Source: an uncultured Pseudomonadota bacterium
GTDB lineage: Bacteria; Myxococcota_A; Bradymonadia; Bradymonadales; GCA-2716585
Reading direction: 5' to 3'
DNA: 64,000 nucleotides
NCBI GenBank assembly: GCA_937123825.1
Contig: CAKZKQ010000482.1
Coordinates: forward strand, 1 to 64,000
Positions 16,888 through 26,197 of the stretch are shown piece after piece. Each line of letters begins with the position of its first letter. Position 1 is the stretch's first letter. Below the pieces are notes generated by a model. It searched no databases. It was not told the origin of the DNA and was given only the letters and a program-made list of their open reading frames with translations. The position numbers and the translations under genes are program-made.

Positions 16888-17835
16888 ATGACGACCGAAC
16901 TGACCAAACAATCCAAACGCACCTACACCATCTGGACCATCGCTGGCGCCGTGGCGCTGGTGGCTTTGATTGGCGGCCTGGCGCAGCGCTCCGAGGCCGA
17001 CATCGTCGATGCGCCCAACAAAGTCGTGTCCCAGAACCAGGCCCAGGCCCCGCGCCTCGATGTGGTCTTCACCATCGACGCCACCGGGAGCATGGGGGAC
17101 GAGATTGATGTGGTCAAGAAGGAGATCTGGGGCATCGCCAACAAGCTCATGGAAGGCAAGCCTCGCCCCGACATCCGCTTTGGTCTGGTCTTCTATCAGG
17201 ACCGAGGCGACAGCTTCCTGGTCAAGAAGACCGACCTGACCCGCAATGTTGATTTGGTCCACAAAGAACTGATGGCGATCACCGCTGGCGGCGGCGGCGA
17301 CTGGCGCGAGCACGTTGGCCGCGGTCTGCACGAGGCCGTCAACATGGAGTGGGACAGCGCCCAGGGCGTCTCCCGGATGATCTATCTGGTCGGCGACGCG
17401 CCCGGTCACGACGACTACCAGGATGGCTATGACATCGCCAGCGCCATCAAGACCGCCCGCGCCAAGAACATCAAGATCAACGTCATCGGTTGCAGCGGCA
17501 TCAACGATGGCCGCTCCGAGTTTGAGTCCATCGCCCAGAACGGCGGCGGCGCCTACACCACGCTGACCTACGAGTCTGTGGTGACCGACGAGCAGGGCGT
17601 GCGCCGCTCGGTGATCTACTACGACGGTGAGATGTATGAGGCTGAGCAGGTGCTGGAGAAAGGCGAGTGGGGCCGCGGTGCCGACAAGCTGCTTGGAGAG
17701 GGCAAGCTGAAGAAGGCGCGCCCTGCCATGCGCCGCAAAGCCGCCGCGCCCGGTGCCGCCACGCGCAACAACCTTGACGATGTGGTTCTGGAAGGGGTCA
17801 AGGAAGAGGCTGCCGATATGGGCGTGGCTTACTGA
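16888..17835 (+). CDS. Membrane-anchored VWA-domain protein
   Basis: A 315-residue protein with one N-terminal membrane helix (about 12-32) and a von Willebrand factor A domain from about residue 56 to 215. The metal-ion-dependent adhesion site is D-A-T-G-S (64-68), with Thr in place of the first Ser of D-x-S-x-S. Other VWA strands are F-G-L-V-F-Y, S-R-M-I-Y-L-V-G-D-A-P and I-K-I-N-V-I-G-C-S-G. The last 80 residues are basic and probably flexible. It should bind a protein partner outside the membrane. A hairpin lies just after the stop. Function in the cell is unknown. Confidence 0.85.
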   Translation: MTTELTKQSKRTYTIWTIAGAVALVALIGGLAQRSEADIVDAPNKVVSQNQAQAPRLDVVFTIDATGSMGDEIDVVKKEIWGIANKLMEGKPRPDIRFGLVFYQDRGDSFLVKKTDLTRNVDLVHKELMAITAGGGGDWREHVGRGLHEAVNMEWDSAQGVSRMIYLVGDAPGHDDYQDGYDIASAIKTARAKNIKINVIGCSGINDGRSEFESIAQNGGGAYTTLTYESVVTDEQGVRRSVIYYDGEMYEAEQVLEKGEWGRGADKLLGEGKLKKARPAMRRKAAAPGAATRNNLDDVVLEGVKEEAADMGVAY

Positions 17836-17853
17836 ACCGTCCACGGACTTTGG

Positions 17854-17874
17854 AGGGCCGCGTCTGGCGGCCTT
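17854..17874 (+). terminator. Hairpin after the VWA gene
   Basis: GGCCGC (17856-17861) and GCGGCC (17867-17872) pair perfectly around a 5-base loop, 20 bases after the VWA stop. There is no long T-run, so it is a weak intrinsic terminator or a stabilising 3' hairpin. Confidence 0.35.
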
Positions 17875-17975
17875 GTGCAATAAAGGAAGCGGATTGACCA
17901 CTTCAGGTCCGAGCCCTATCTTGTCTGCGGGGCCTTGAATGCCGTGCTGGTATTGTCCAGCGCGGCACACCTTTG

Positions 17976-17997
17976 CTGGGGGCAGCATCACCCCCAG
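17976..17997 (+). promoter_or_regulatory. Hairpin just before the radical SAM ribosome site
   Basis: CTGGGGG (17976-17982) and CCCCCAG (17991-17997) form a perfect 7-bp GC-rich stem with an 8-base loop. It sits 3 bases before the GGAG ribosome site (18001-18004) of the radical SAM gene, so it could control translation of the downstream operon. Confidence 0.4.
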
Positions 17998-18010
17998 AGC
18001 GGAGCAACCC

Positions 18011-19126
18011 ATGAGCGCAGACATGGACGGCGACAGCGGCGGAGCCTCGGTTCTTCAGGAACTCAACCGCCACGCCATCGCCAACAACATCCCCCTGGGA
18101 ACGCACATCGACCTGACCTACCGGTGTGATCTGGCCTGCAAGCATTGCTATCTCGAAGAGCGGATCAAGAAGGAACTGACGCTCCAGGAGATCGAGGCCA
18201 TTTTGGACGACATCCAGGCCCTGGGCGGTCTGATGATGCTCTTTTCGGGCGGCGACCTCTTTTTGCGTCCCGATGCGCTGGATATTCTGCGCGCCGCCTG
18301 CCAGCGGCGCTTCTTTGTGCAGATCATCACCCACGCCAACCACATCAACGAGGCCGTTGCAGACGAACTCGCCGCGATGGGGCTCGCCGAGGTCAAGGTC
18401 AGCATCTACTCCAGCCGCCCCGAGATCCACGACGCCATCACCAAAGTCCCTGGCTCACTGCATGCCTCGCTGCGCGCCATTGATCTGCTGCGCCAGCGCG
18501 GCATCTCTGTGGAGATGAAGTGCCCGGTGATGGACGGCAACGAGGGCGCGCAGTTGGAGCTTCCCATTCTGGCGGCCAAGTACGATTGCCGCTACGCCCT
18601 GGACCACAAAATCCGCGGCGCGCAGGGCTCCACCCCCAGCAACCTCAAGCCCGCCGGTCTTCAGGGCGGATGCCTGGACCTGCGCGACCTCAACCTGGAC
18701 ATCCAGACCAAGGTCGACATCACCCGCATGCAGTTTCCTGCGGTCAACTCGCTGGCCGATCTGGACCACATGCCCGCCTCGCAGGCCGTCTGCACCGCTG
18801 GCCGATCCAGCGTCTACATCGACCCCGAAGGCAATGTGTACCCCTGCCTTGAGTGGGAAGAGCCGACCGGAAACATCCGCGAGCAGAGCTTTGCGCAGAT
18901 CTGGAAGGGCGGCGAGGTCTTTCAAAGGGCCAGAGACACCACCCGTGGATCGTTTTCGGGCTGCACGTCGTGCGAGAACTTCTCTTTTTGCAGCCTCTGC
19001 CCCGGGCAAGCGCACCGCGAGACGGGTTCGGCCACGGGCGTCAGCCCCACGACCTGCCGCGACACCACGGCCAAGCGCCTGGCCTTTGGCGACAGCGCCA
19101 TCCACTTTGATCTGGCCGATCTCTGA
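18011..19126 (+). CDS. Radical SAM/SPASM protein
   Basis: Start at ATG 18011 with GGAG six bases before; a longer frame to 17939 lacks a ribosome site. The 371-residue enzyme has the radical SAM cluster motif C-D-L-A-C-K-H-C (Cys39, 43, 46) and a G-G-D segment after F-S. A C-terminal SPASM-type region follows, with C-T-A-G ... Y-P-C-L-E-W-E-E-P-T-G-N-I and then G-C-T-S-C-E-N-F-S-F-C-S-L-C, which would hold auxiliary Fe-S clusters. Such enzymes usually modify peptides or proteins (PqqE and sactionine-synthase relatives). It heads a run of four plus-strand genes, 12 bases before the peptidase gene. Substrate unknown; no precursor-peptide gene was recognised nearby. Confidence 0.9.
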   Translation: MSADMDGDSGGASVLQELNRHAIANNIPLGTHIDLTYRCDLACKHCYLEERIKKELTLQEIEAILDDIQALGGLMMLFSGGDLFLRPDALDILRAACQRRFFVQIITHANHINEAVADELAAMGLAEVKVSIYSSRPEIHDAITKVPGSLHASLRAIDLLRQRGISVEMKCPVMDGNEGAQLELPILAAKYDCRYALDHKIRGAQGSTPSNLKPAGLQGGCLDLRDLNLDIQTKVDITRMQFPAVNSLADLDHMPASQAVCTAGRSSVYIDPEGNVYPCLEWEEPTGNIREQSFAQIWKGGEVFQRARDTTRGSFSGCTSCENFSFCSLCPGQAHRETGSATGVSPTTCRDTTAKRLAFGDSAIHFDLADL

Positions 19127-19138
19127 GCCAGCAACACC

Positions 19139-19615
19139 GTGGTCGATGTCCCTGACAGTGTCCTGACCCAAGAGTTTCTGGAAGAGGCCCTCTTTCTGGA
19201 CCTGCTGCGCCTTGGTCACGCCGCTCGCCTGCAAGCCCACGGCCGCAGCATGCTGCCCTTTGTGCGCCCCGGGACGACCGTCCTGATCGAGCCGCCGCCC
19301 TTTGTGGCGCCGCCGCTGGCGGTGGGTGACATTGTGTTGGTGCACTCGGGCGGCTGCCTGCGTTTGCACCGGTTGGTGGGCTGGCGCCAGGGCGACGATG
19401 GCACGCCGCGGTTGCTTTTGAAGGGCGATGGGCTTTTAAAGGCCGATCCTCTGGTCCATCCCAAACATCTATATGGGCGCGCAGCGGCCCTTGAAGGGCC
19501 CCGCGGCAGAACGTGGCTGCTTGGTGGTGGCCGCAGAGCGCTCCACCGCGCGGTGGCCTTTGCCTCAAGAATTGGTTGGCGATTGGCGTCCGCATGCGGT
19601 ATGGGGCAAGAGTAG
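19139..19615 (+). CDS. S24/S26-type signal peptidase-like protein
   Basis: A 158-residue protein beginning at GTG 19139, 12 bases after the radical SAM stop. The LexA/signal-peptidase fold is recognisable: G-R-S-M-L-P with catalytic Ser37, V-G-D-I-V-L-V (62-68), then R-L-H-R-L-V with His77 where bacterial SPase I has Lys. A K-G-D-G box follows at 95-98. The Ser/His arrangement is that of SipW/archaeal/ER-type S26B peptidases. No clear membrane helix is visible, so it is perhaps cytoplasmic. Pairing with radical SAM/SPASM enzymes is seen in peptide-maturation loci. Function inferred only. Confidence 0.75.
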   Translation: MVDVPDSVLTQEFLEEALFLDLLRLGHAARLQAHGRSMLPFVRPGTTVLIEPPPFVAPPLAVGDIVLVHSGGCLRLHRLVGWRQGDDGTPRLLLKGDGLLKADPLVHPKHLYGRAAALEGPRGRTWLLGGGRRALHRAVAFASRIGWRLASACGMGQE

Positions 19616-19665
19616 ATCGTTGTGGACATCAAGTGCCCAACCCCCACCCATACAGAGGTTGATGC

Positions 19666-20454
19666 ATGGACAGAGAAGACGTCAAAGCCCTCCTGGCCCG
19701 CGTGAAGAGCGGCCAAACCGATGTGGACGCAGCCGCCGACGCGCTTGCAGCGATGCCCTTTGAGGACATCGGCGTGGCCAGGATTGACCACCATCGGGCG
19801 CTGCGCACCGGGATGCCCGAGGTGATTTTTGCCGAATCCAAGACCGCCGAGCAGATCGCGCTGATCGTTGTGGCCATGGCGGCGCGCGGCAGCGACGTGT
19901 TGGCCACGCGGATCGACGCCCAGAAGGCCGCCAAAATCGACGCGCTGCTCCAGGCCGAGCGCGTCGAGGGCAAGAAGCTGCCCGATTGGGACTACGACCC
20001 CATGGCCCGCACGCTGGCGCTGCGCTCCAAGCCCTTTGTGGATCAGGGCCGAGGCATGGTGCGCGTGGTTTGTGCCGGAACCAGCGATTTGCCCGTGGCC
20101 CAGGAGGCGTTGGTCACTGCCCGCATGATGAACAACCGCACGGAGTTGATCACGGACGTGGGCGTGGCTGGGCTGCACCGTTTGCTCTCGGTGCGCGAGA
20201 CCCTCTGCCAGGACGAGGTGATCATCGCCGTGGCGGGCATGGAAGGCGCGCTGCCTGGGGTGATGGCCGGTCTGGTTGGCCGCCCGGTCATTGCCGTGCC
20301 CACCAGCGTGGGTTACGGTGCCGCCTTTGAAGGGGTGTCTGCCTTGTTGACCATGCTCAACAGCTGCGCCCCCGGCGTCACAGTCGTCAACATCGACAAC
20401 GGTTACGGCGCCGCCGCCGCAGCGACCCTCATCAACCGCCGTCGCGATCTCTGA
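19666..20454 (+). CDS. larB: LarB, nicotinic-acid adenine dinucleotide carboxylase/hydrolase of nickel-pincer cofactor synthesis
   Basis: A 262-residue LarB. This enzyme carboxylates the pyridine ring of nicotinic acid adenine dinucleotide and releases AMP, giving pyridinium-3,5-biscarboxylic acid mononucleotide, the first step of nickel-pincer cofactor formation. The C-terminal half (about 125-262) is AIR-carboxylase-like: V-V-C-A-G-T-S-D-L-P-V-A-Q-E-A, V-A-G-M-E-G-A-L-P-G-V-M-A-G-L and P-V-I-A-V-P-T-S-V-G-Y-G, all strongly conserved. It is 50 bases after the peptidase gene and 66 bases before larC. Confidence 0.93.
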   Translation: MDREDVKALLARVKSGQTDVDAAADALAAMPFEDIGVARIDHHRALRTGMPEVIFAESKTAEQIALIVVAMAARGSDVLATRIDAQKAAKIDALLQAERVEGKKLPDWDYDPMARTLALRSKPFVDQGRGMVRVVCAGTSDLPVAQEALVTARMMNNRTELITDVGVAGLHRLLSVRETLCQDEVIIAVAGMEGALPGVMAGLVGRPVIAVPTSVGYGAAFEGVSALLTMLNSCAPGVTVVNIDNGYGAAAAATLINRRRDL

Positions 20455-20520
20455 ATCCGACTTCGTTCGATGAAGCCGCTCGCCGCAGCGGGCGGCACCC
20501 TCCCTTCAGGAGCCTCACCC

Positions 20521-22074
20521 ATGCACCTTCACTTCGATCTGGTCGCCGGCATCGCTGGCGACATGGCGGTGGCCGCGCTGGTGGACCTTGGAGTCCCCAT
20601 GGCGGTCGTTCAAGAGGCCATCGACGCGCTCGCCCTTGAGGGCGTCGAGATCGCGCTGCGCGATGTGGACGCCGGCATGGCGACCACGGCGCGCAAGTTC
20701 GATGTCATCATCGACGGCCAGGTCGATGCGCCCCACGATCACAGCCACGAACACAGCCACGATCATGGCCATGAGCACGAACACGCTCATGAGCACAGCC
20801 ATGAACACGATCACGGCCATGAACACGCTCATCAGCATGACCACAGTCACGAACATGAGCATGCTCATGAACATGATCACGGCCATGAGCACGAGCACAG
20901 TCACGCTCATGAACACAATCATGACCACGATCATGAGCATGAACACGCCCATGAGCACAGCCATGAACATGAGCACGACCACGCTCACGAACATGAGCAC
21001 AGCCACGAGCACGATCATGGTCATGAGCACGCCCACGAACATGGGCACAATCATGGCCACGATCATGGACACAGCCATGAGCACGGCGGCCAGGGTTCCT
21101 GGGCGGCGATCAAGGCCATGCTCCACGCCGCCGACCTGCGCCCTCGCGTGCGTCAGGTGGCGTTGGACATCTTTGAGCACATCGCCCATGCCGAGGCCCG
21201 CGTCCATGGGATGAAGGTCGAGGACGTGACCTTCCATGAGGTCGGCGCGTTTGACAGCATCGTGGACATCGTCGCCGTGGCCGCGTGCGTCGATCACCTT
21301 GGCGTGACGCGGGTGACGTCGTCGCCGGTTCCCGTGGGGCGCGGCTTCACCTGGAGCCAGCATGGCCGCATTCCGGTGCCCGCGCCCGCAACGCTCTTCA
21401 TCCTTAAAGGGGCCGAGGTGGTCAGCTCTGGCCTTGATAAAGAGTTGGTCACGCCCACTGGCGCGGGGATCCTGGCGGCGTTGGTCGAAGAGTACATCGA
21501 CATGCCCGCCTTTGTGCCCACCGACATCGGCCTGGGCGCTGGCACGCGCCGCCTTCCCGACCGCCCCAACATTGTGCGCGCCGTCATTGGCAAGGCCAGG
21601 AAGCAAAAGGCTGGCGCCGAGCTGGAGTTGAGCGCCGATGTGGTCATTGAGGCCAACATCGACGACATGACCGGCGAGCTTTGCGCCCACGTCACCGACG
21701 CGCTGATGGCGCAGGGGGCGTTGGATGTGTGGTGGACGCCGATTTTGATGAAAAAAGGCCGCCCGGCCCATCAACTCTCGGTCCTCTGCACGCCTCAAAC
21801 GCTTCAGGACACCATTTTGACCATCCTGACCGAGACCACCACGTTGGGCGTGCGCCAGCGTCAGGTCACGCGTCACAAGTGCCTGCGGCGCTGGGAAGAG
21901 GTCTCGACGCCTTACGGGGCCGTCAAAGTGAAGCTGGGCATGGTGGGAGAGCGCGTGGTCAACGTGGCGCCGGAGTTTGATTCCGTGCGTCAGGTGGCCA
22001 AAGACGCCGGCGTGCCGGTCAAAGAGGTCTGGCGAGCCGCCGTGGCCCACGCGCCGGGCGACGGCGCGCAGTGA
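20521..22074 (+). CDS. larC: LarC nickel insertase with a giant His-X repeat
   Basis: Start at ATG 20521 behind AGGAG; upstream in-frame codons are not needed. The 517-residue protein is LarC, the CTP-dependent enzyme that inserts nickel into the bisthiocarboxylated pyridinium mononucleotide. N-terminal motif H-F-D-L-V-A-G-I-A-G-D-M (residues 4-15); later G-A-F-D-S-I-V-D-I, then T-P-T-G-A-G-I-L-A and I-D-D-M-T-G-E. Residues 72-188 are a perfect alternation of His with Asp, Glu, Ser, Gly, Ala, Asn or Gln: 59 histidines in 117 residues. This is far longer than the His-rich stretch usual in LarC and would store or deliver nickel. It is one uninterrupted frame, not the frameshifted larC1/larC2 form. 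It abuts the rhomboid gene stop to stop. Confidence 0.95.
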   Translation: MHLHFDLVAGIAGDMAVAALVDLGVPMAVVQEAIDALALEGVEIALRDVDAGMATTARKFDVIIDGQVDAPHDHSHEHSHDHGHEHEHAHEHSHEHDHGHEHAHQHDHSHEHEHAHEHDHGHEHEHSHAHEHNHDHDHEHEHAHEHSHEHEHDHAHEHEHSHEHDHGHEHAHEHGHNHGHDHGHSHEHGGQGSWAAIKAMLHAADLRPRVRQVALDIFEHIAHAEARVHGMKVEDVTFHEVGAFDSIVDIVAVAACVDHLGVTRVTSSPVPVGRGFTWSQHGRIPVPAPATLFILKGAEVVSSGLDKELVTPTGAGILAALVEEYIDMPAFVPTDIGLGAGTRRLPDRPNIVRAVIGKARKQKAGAELELSADVVIEANIDDMTGELCAHVTDALMAQGALDVWWTPILMKKGRPAHQLSVLCTPQTLQDTILTILTETTTLGVRQRQVTRHKCLRRWEEVSTPYGAVKVKLGMVGERVVNVAPEFDSVRQVAKDAGVPVKEVWRAAVAHAPGDGAQ

Positions 22075-23355
22075 TCAGAAGTTGATCTGGATGGGGGTCA
22101 TCTCTGGAACCTCCAGGCCGCAGCCAGCGGCGGCGTTGAGGGCCTTGAGCTCGTTGGTGATGCGACCGGCGAGCTGGGGCTGGCCGTAGACCTCCATCAG
22201 GAGCGCCACGCGCAGCTTGCGGCAGGCGGTGTCGTCATCGCCGTTTTCGTGGTGCGCGTAGGCCGAGGCCCAGTAGCTGGGCGTAAAGAACGGCTGGATG
22301 TAGTTGAGTTCATCGCAGTTGGCCACGGCGATCTCGCGTTCCTCGGCCAGTTTCTTGGGATCTTTCTCCTGTTCAAGGGCGCCAAGGCTGTTCTCGCAGC
22401 CTTTGGCCGCCGAGATGTAGTCCGGGTCGTTCAAATCGGCCTCGCGGACAATCTGACCAAAAACCGCCGTGGGGTAGACCATCGAGTCCGGCGGGTATTG
22501 GGTCGGGATGGTGGCAAACTGGGCCACCAGCGCCCCCACAATCAGCAGCGCCGAGAGTGCCGCGCCCGCCCCATAGAAGTAACCGGCGCGGTTTGAGGCC
22601 TGATCCTTGAGCGGCATCACCTGACCCAGCGCCAGACCGGCCAGAAAGCCCCCGATGTGGGCCGCGTTGTCGACCTGATCCACGATCAACCCAAAGACCA
22701 CGATGAAGCCCATCCAGCGCAGCATCACGTGGCGGATCTGGGCGCCTTGCACGGTCTTGACGCGGTGTCCCGCCGAGACCCCCACGCCGATCAGCCCCGT
22801 CAGCGACCCCGACATCCCCACCGAGGGGGTGAAGACCGAGGCGCTGCCCGACGGATCCATCCCAATGGCCTGCAAAAGCTCAAAGTAGATGAAGCCCCAG
22901 CCAAAACTCAGCAGCGTCGAGACCAAACCGGTGACCACAAAGATGATCAGCGTGCGGACCTTGCCAAAGGAGTTCTCGATCAGCGTCCCCAGCAGCCACA
23001 GCGCGTAGAGGTTGAAGCCGATGTGCATGATGTCGCCATGCATGAAGAGCGCCGTGATCAGGCGCCACCACTGGCCTTCGATGATGTAGGGCGGAAACGA
23101 GGCCCCGAAGTGGATCAGGGTGTAGGTGCTGGGGCCAAGGATGGAGGGGCCACCTGCGACCATGCCGACCAGCAGGTACATGGCCACGGCCAGCGCCGCC
23201 AGCATCTTGGTCAGCGGGCGGTCTTTGGGCAAAAAGTCTTCGATCCAGGCGCCCAGGGCGCCATAATTTTCCAGAGATTTGCCGCAAAAAGGGCACTCGG
23301 TCTCCTTGACGGGGACCACGCCCTTACAAAAACCACATTTGCGGTGTGATGACAT
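22075..23355 (-). CDS. Rhomboid intramembrane protease with N-terminal zinc ribbon
   Basis: A 426-residue protein. Residues 7-24 carry two CxxC pairs (Cys7, 10, 21, 24), a small zinc ribbon facing the cytoplasm. From about 50 to 270 lies a rhomboid domain with H-I-G-F-N (His111, Asn115), the catalytic G-M-S-G (Ser182) and A-A-H-I-G-G (His233); six or seven membrane helices fit. The last 140 residues form a soluble helical domain with three Cys. It would cut membrane proteins within the bilayer. It is the third gene of a minus-strand run, 37 bases after the Clp gene. All catalytic residues are present. Confidence 0.92.
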   Translation of the reverse strand: MSSHRKCGFCKGVVPVKETECPFCGKSLENYGALGAWIEDFLPKDRPLTKMLAALAVAMYLLVGMVAGGPSILGPSTYTLIHFGASFPPYIIEGQWWRLITALFMHGDIMHIGFNLYALWLLGTLIENSFGKVRTLIIFVVTGLVSTLLSFGWGFIYFELLQAIGMDPSGSASVFTPSVGMSGSLTGLIGVGVSAGHRVKTVQGAQIRHVMLRWMGFIVVFGLIVDQVDNAAHIGGFLAGLALGQVMPLKDQASNRAGYFYGAGAALSALLIVGALVAQFATIPTQYPPDSMVYPTAVFGQIVREADLNDPDYISAAKGCENSLGALEQEKDPKKLAEEREIAVANCDELNYIQPFFTPSYWASAYAHHENGDDDTACRKLRVALLMEVYGQPQLAGRITNELKALNAAAGCGLEVPEMTPIQINF

Positions 23356-23392
23356 GGGGACTCGTGGGTTGTGGGATGACGCGCGGCCTGAC

Positions 23393-26197
23393 TCAGGGGT
23401 TGATGAGCAGTTTCAGCGACTGATCCTCATCGGAGACGTCCAGGCGGATGGTGTTGCCTTGGACGATCTGTCCTTCGAGCAGCGCGTCGGTCAGCAGCTC
23501 GATGATCTGGCTTTGGAAGAACTCCGAGGAGGGCGCCTGCCCGGCCTCTTTGCTGGAACGCCGCAACTTGGCTGTGGCTTCCGGCGTCCAGGTCAGCGTT
23601 ACGCCATACTCTTCCTGCAGGCGGTTGGTCAAGTCGGTCAGGTAGCGCGCCGTGAGCGCCTCGACCAGGTGCTCGTCGTCCTCTTCGGTCAGGTCCTGGA
23701 AGGGGATGAACGCGTCGATGTGGCCCTTGAGCACGGGGTAGAGCTGGGGCATGCGTTTTTCCAGGATCGCCTCTCGCTCAGGCGCTTTGGAGCCCGTGTC
23801 GGGGCCAAAGCCGATCCGCGCCTGGTTGCTGCCCTTGGCAGTGTCCACCGTGAGGGTCATGATGAAGATCGCCTGACGCGCATCCGCGCTCAAACCGCGC
23901 GTGTCGGTGATCTCGCCTTCGTCACACAGCCGCAGCAGACGCTCCAAAACCCTGGGGTGGGCCTTGTCGATGTCTTCGAGCAGCACCACCGAGCTGGGCC
24001 TGCGCCGCAGCGGGGTGACCAGCATGTCCTCGTCTTCGTAGCCCACGTAGCCGGGCGGCGAGCCGATGAGGCGGCTGATGGTGTGGGGCTCGGAGAAGTC
24101 GGTCATGTCCAGGCGGATGAAGGCGCGCGGGTCGCCAAAGACCTCCTGGGCCAGGATGCGGGCCAGGGTGCCTTTGCCGGTGCCGCTGGGGCCAAAGAAG
24201 CCAAAGACCGCCAGCGGTCTGGCCTGACCCGAGGGACGCAGGCGCCCGGCGATCAGGTTGCGCGCCGTGAGCGAAATGGCCTTCTCTTGGCCCATGAAAC
24301 GTCCGCCCAGGCGTTTTTCCAGGCCGCTCCACCAGTCATCCTGACCACGCACGAGGCGCTCGATGGGGATGCCGGTGCGGTAGGAGACTTGCTGGGCCAC
24401 GTGGCGGCGATCGACCTTGGAGGTGTCCACTGGCGGGCCGTCTTTGGGGGCGTCCAGGGGGTGCGCGGCGGCGATGGCCGCGTCCATGAGGAGTTTTTTT
24501 GCCTTGTCGGGCAGGCGCTGCTCGGGCAGGTAGCGCACGGAGTGCTCCAGGGCTGCCTTGAGGACGTCTTCGCCGATGGTGACCTCGTAATCCTTCTCCA
24601 GCGAGCGCGCCAGCCCCCGCAAGATCTCCAGCGTCAGGGCCGTGTTGGGCTCCCGAATCTCGATCCGCTCAAAGCGGCGCTTGAGCGCGGGGTCCTGGTC
24701 GATCCAGCGGCGGTACTCGGCCTCGGTGGTGGCACCCACGACGGCGATTTCGCCGCTGGCCAGCGCCGACTTGAAGTGGTTGGGGATCTCGGCGGGGCCT
24801 TGATTGCCGGTGCGCGGTGCAAAGACGGCGTGGGCCTCGTCGATGAAGAGGATCACCCCCTTACTCGACTCCACCAGTAGGTTTTTGATCCGGTTCTCCA
24901 GCTCACCGCGGTAGCTTGTGCCGCTCATGAGGCTGGCGCCGTTGATCTCGACGACGCGCTGGTTTTGCAGCGGCGCGGGGACGTTGCCGTCGGCGATGCG
25001 TTGGGCCAGCGCGACGGCCAGGGCCGTCTTGCCGACGCCCGCCTCGCCGCTGAGCAAGGGGTTGCGCTGCTCGCGGCGCAGCAAGACGTTGATGACGCGC
25101 TGCAATTCACGGTCGCGGCCGATGATCTTGGGCAGTTTGCCTTCGCGGGCGTGGCGCGTCAGGTCGCGGCCAATCAGATCCAGCGTGGGGGTGGGCGGCG
25201 CCGCGTCCCAAACGGCGTGGGCGCGCACCACCTTTTCAATGTCCAGCGCGTTCTCAAGCACCCTGGGATCGCCCAGCAGCTTGGTCATTTCGCCTTCCAA
25301 CCCCAGCGCCTGCACCAACTCCAGGCTTGAGCCGCCGTCGTGCAGGAACGCCTCCACCAGATGCCGCTCGCCCACAGGCGCGTCTTCACCCTTCTGCTCG
25401 CGCACCTGGCGCATGGCGTAGGAGAGCATGCGGACCATGCGCGGTGTGAGGGTCTTGCGGCCCAGGATGAAGTCGGGCAACGGGCCTGGTTTGACGCCGA
25501 TGATCCGCAGCAGTTCTTCGCGCAGGCGAGAGGGCTCAAGACCGCGATTGTTGGCGGCGCGCCAGATGATGCTGTCCCGCACGGAGCAGAACGAGGCGAT
25601 CAGGTGCGGTGTGCCAAGGAAGGGCGTCCCAGAGCGGGCCGCGAGCTGCATGGCGGCCTGCAAAAAGCCCCAGGAGACGTCGTCAAAGACTTCGCGCTTG
25701 AGTTGGCTTTTGGAGTCAAAGAGGCGGTCGCCGCCGCCTTCGGCCAGACGCTTGATGGCCCAGCGCACTGAGGCAGACTCGGTGACCTCGGCGCGCCACA
25801 TGATGGCCCGCATCAGATCTTGTTCATCGATTCGGCCCGAAGCGCGCCCCTGTGCCTGCTCCCAGGCCTCATCGATGATGCGCGCAAAAGAGCGGCTGAA
25901 CGCGTCGCGTTCCAGCGAGGCCGGCACATGGTGGCGATCCTCGATCTCACGGCCAAGCTCGCGCAAACGGTGCAAGACGTCTGTCAGATCGATGGTGCCA
26001 ATGGTGTTGCCCGCGATGGCAAAACCAAGTTCGCTGTGACCGCGCTCCAAGAGCACGATCATCAAGTCCAGGGGGAGATAGATGCCGCGACCGATGTCGC
26101 GCAACCAACGCGTCACCGCGTGCATCACCTCTTGCGCTGCTGGGGTCAGTGCCTCCAGACGCAGCGCACCCGATTCTTCATAAAGGGGTGGGAGCAT
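23393..26197 (-). CDS. Clp/Hsp100 AAA+ unfoldase with degenerate second ATPase domain
   Basis: Start at ATG 26197, sharing one base with the stop of the preceding gene (TGATG); a TTG one codon earlier is possible. The 934-residue protein has about 330 N-terminal residues resembling two Clp-N type repeats. An intact first AAA+ domain follows: Walker A G-E-A-G-V-G-K-T (384-391) and Walker B L-F-I-D-E. The second domain is altered at each key site: Walker A G-P-S-G-T-G-K-G (Gly after Lys), Walker B L-L-E-D instead of L-L-D-E, no T-S-N sensor 1 and no G-A-R sensor 2. An I-G-F loop (795-797) of the ClpP-docking type is kept. No ClpB middle coiled coil. It probably unfolds protein substrates. Confidence 0.88.
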   Translation of the reverse strand: MLPPLYEESGALRLEALTPAAQEVMHAVTRWLRDIGRGIYLPLDLMIVLLERGHSELGFAIAGNTIGTIDLTDVLHRLRELGREIEDRHHVPASLERDAFSRSFARIIDEAWEQAQGRASGRIDEQDLMRAIMWRAEVTESASVRWAIKRLAEGGGDRLFDSKSQLKREVFDDVSWGFLQAAMQLAARSGTPFLGTPHLIASFCSVRDSIIWRAANNRGLEPSRLREELLRIIGVKPGPLPDFILGRKTLTPRMVRMLSYAMRQVREQKGEDAPVGERHLVEAFLHDGGSSLELVQALGLEGEMTKLLGDPRVLENALDIEKVVRAHAVWDAAPPTPTLDLIGRDLTRHAREGKLPKIIGRDRELQRVINVLLRREQRNPLLSGEAGVGKTALAVALAQRIADGNVPAPLQNQRVVEINGASLMSGTSYRGELENRIKNLLVESSKGVILFIDEAHAVFAPRTGNQGPAEIPNHFKSALASGEIAVVGATTEAEYRRWIDQDPALKRRFERIEIREPNTALTLEILRGLARSLEKDYEVTIGEDVLKAALEHSVRYLPEQRLPDKAKKLLMDAAIAAAHPLDAPKDGPPVDTSKVDRRHVAQQVSYRTGIPIERLVRGQDDWWSGLEKRLGGRFMGQEKAISLTARNLIAGRLRPSGQARPLAVFGFFGPSGTGKGTLARILAQEVFGDPRAFIRLDMTDFSEPHTISRLIGSPPGYVGYEDEDMLVTPLRRRPSSVVLLEDIDKAHPRVLERLLRLCDEGEITDTRGLSADARQAIFIMTLTVDTAKGSNQARIGFGPDTGSKAPEREAILEKRMPQLYPVLKGHIDAFIPFQDLTEEDDEHLVEALTARYLTDLTNRLQEEYGVTLTWTPEATAKLRRSSKEAGQAPSSEFFQSQIIELLTDALLEGQIVQGNTIRLDVSDEDQSLKLLINP

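Noticed and set aside
16741-18024. Minus-strand extension of the lipoprotein at 15.7-16.7 kb
   Set aside because: The frame stays open only as the reverse of the VWA gene; the signal peptide and ribosome site define the true start at 16740.
20740-21090. DNA tandem repeat or pseudogene signal in larC
   Set aside because: The CAC/CAT alternation stays in frame and the flanking LarC domains are intact, so it is a protein feature rather than a decay.
20515-22050. 511-codon minus-strand ORF over larC
   Set aside because: Antisense of the His-repeat region, giving Met/Val/Ile-rich nonsense; larC has clear motifs.
21971-22080. Frameshifted split LarC
   Set aside because: larC is a single uninterrupted frame from 20521 to 22074 with motifs of both halves.
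23393-26197. Type VI secretion ClpV
   Set aside because: No other type VI genes are nearby, and the N-terminal part and degenerate second ATPase ring do not fit ClpV.
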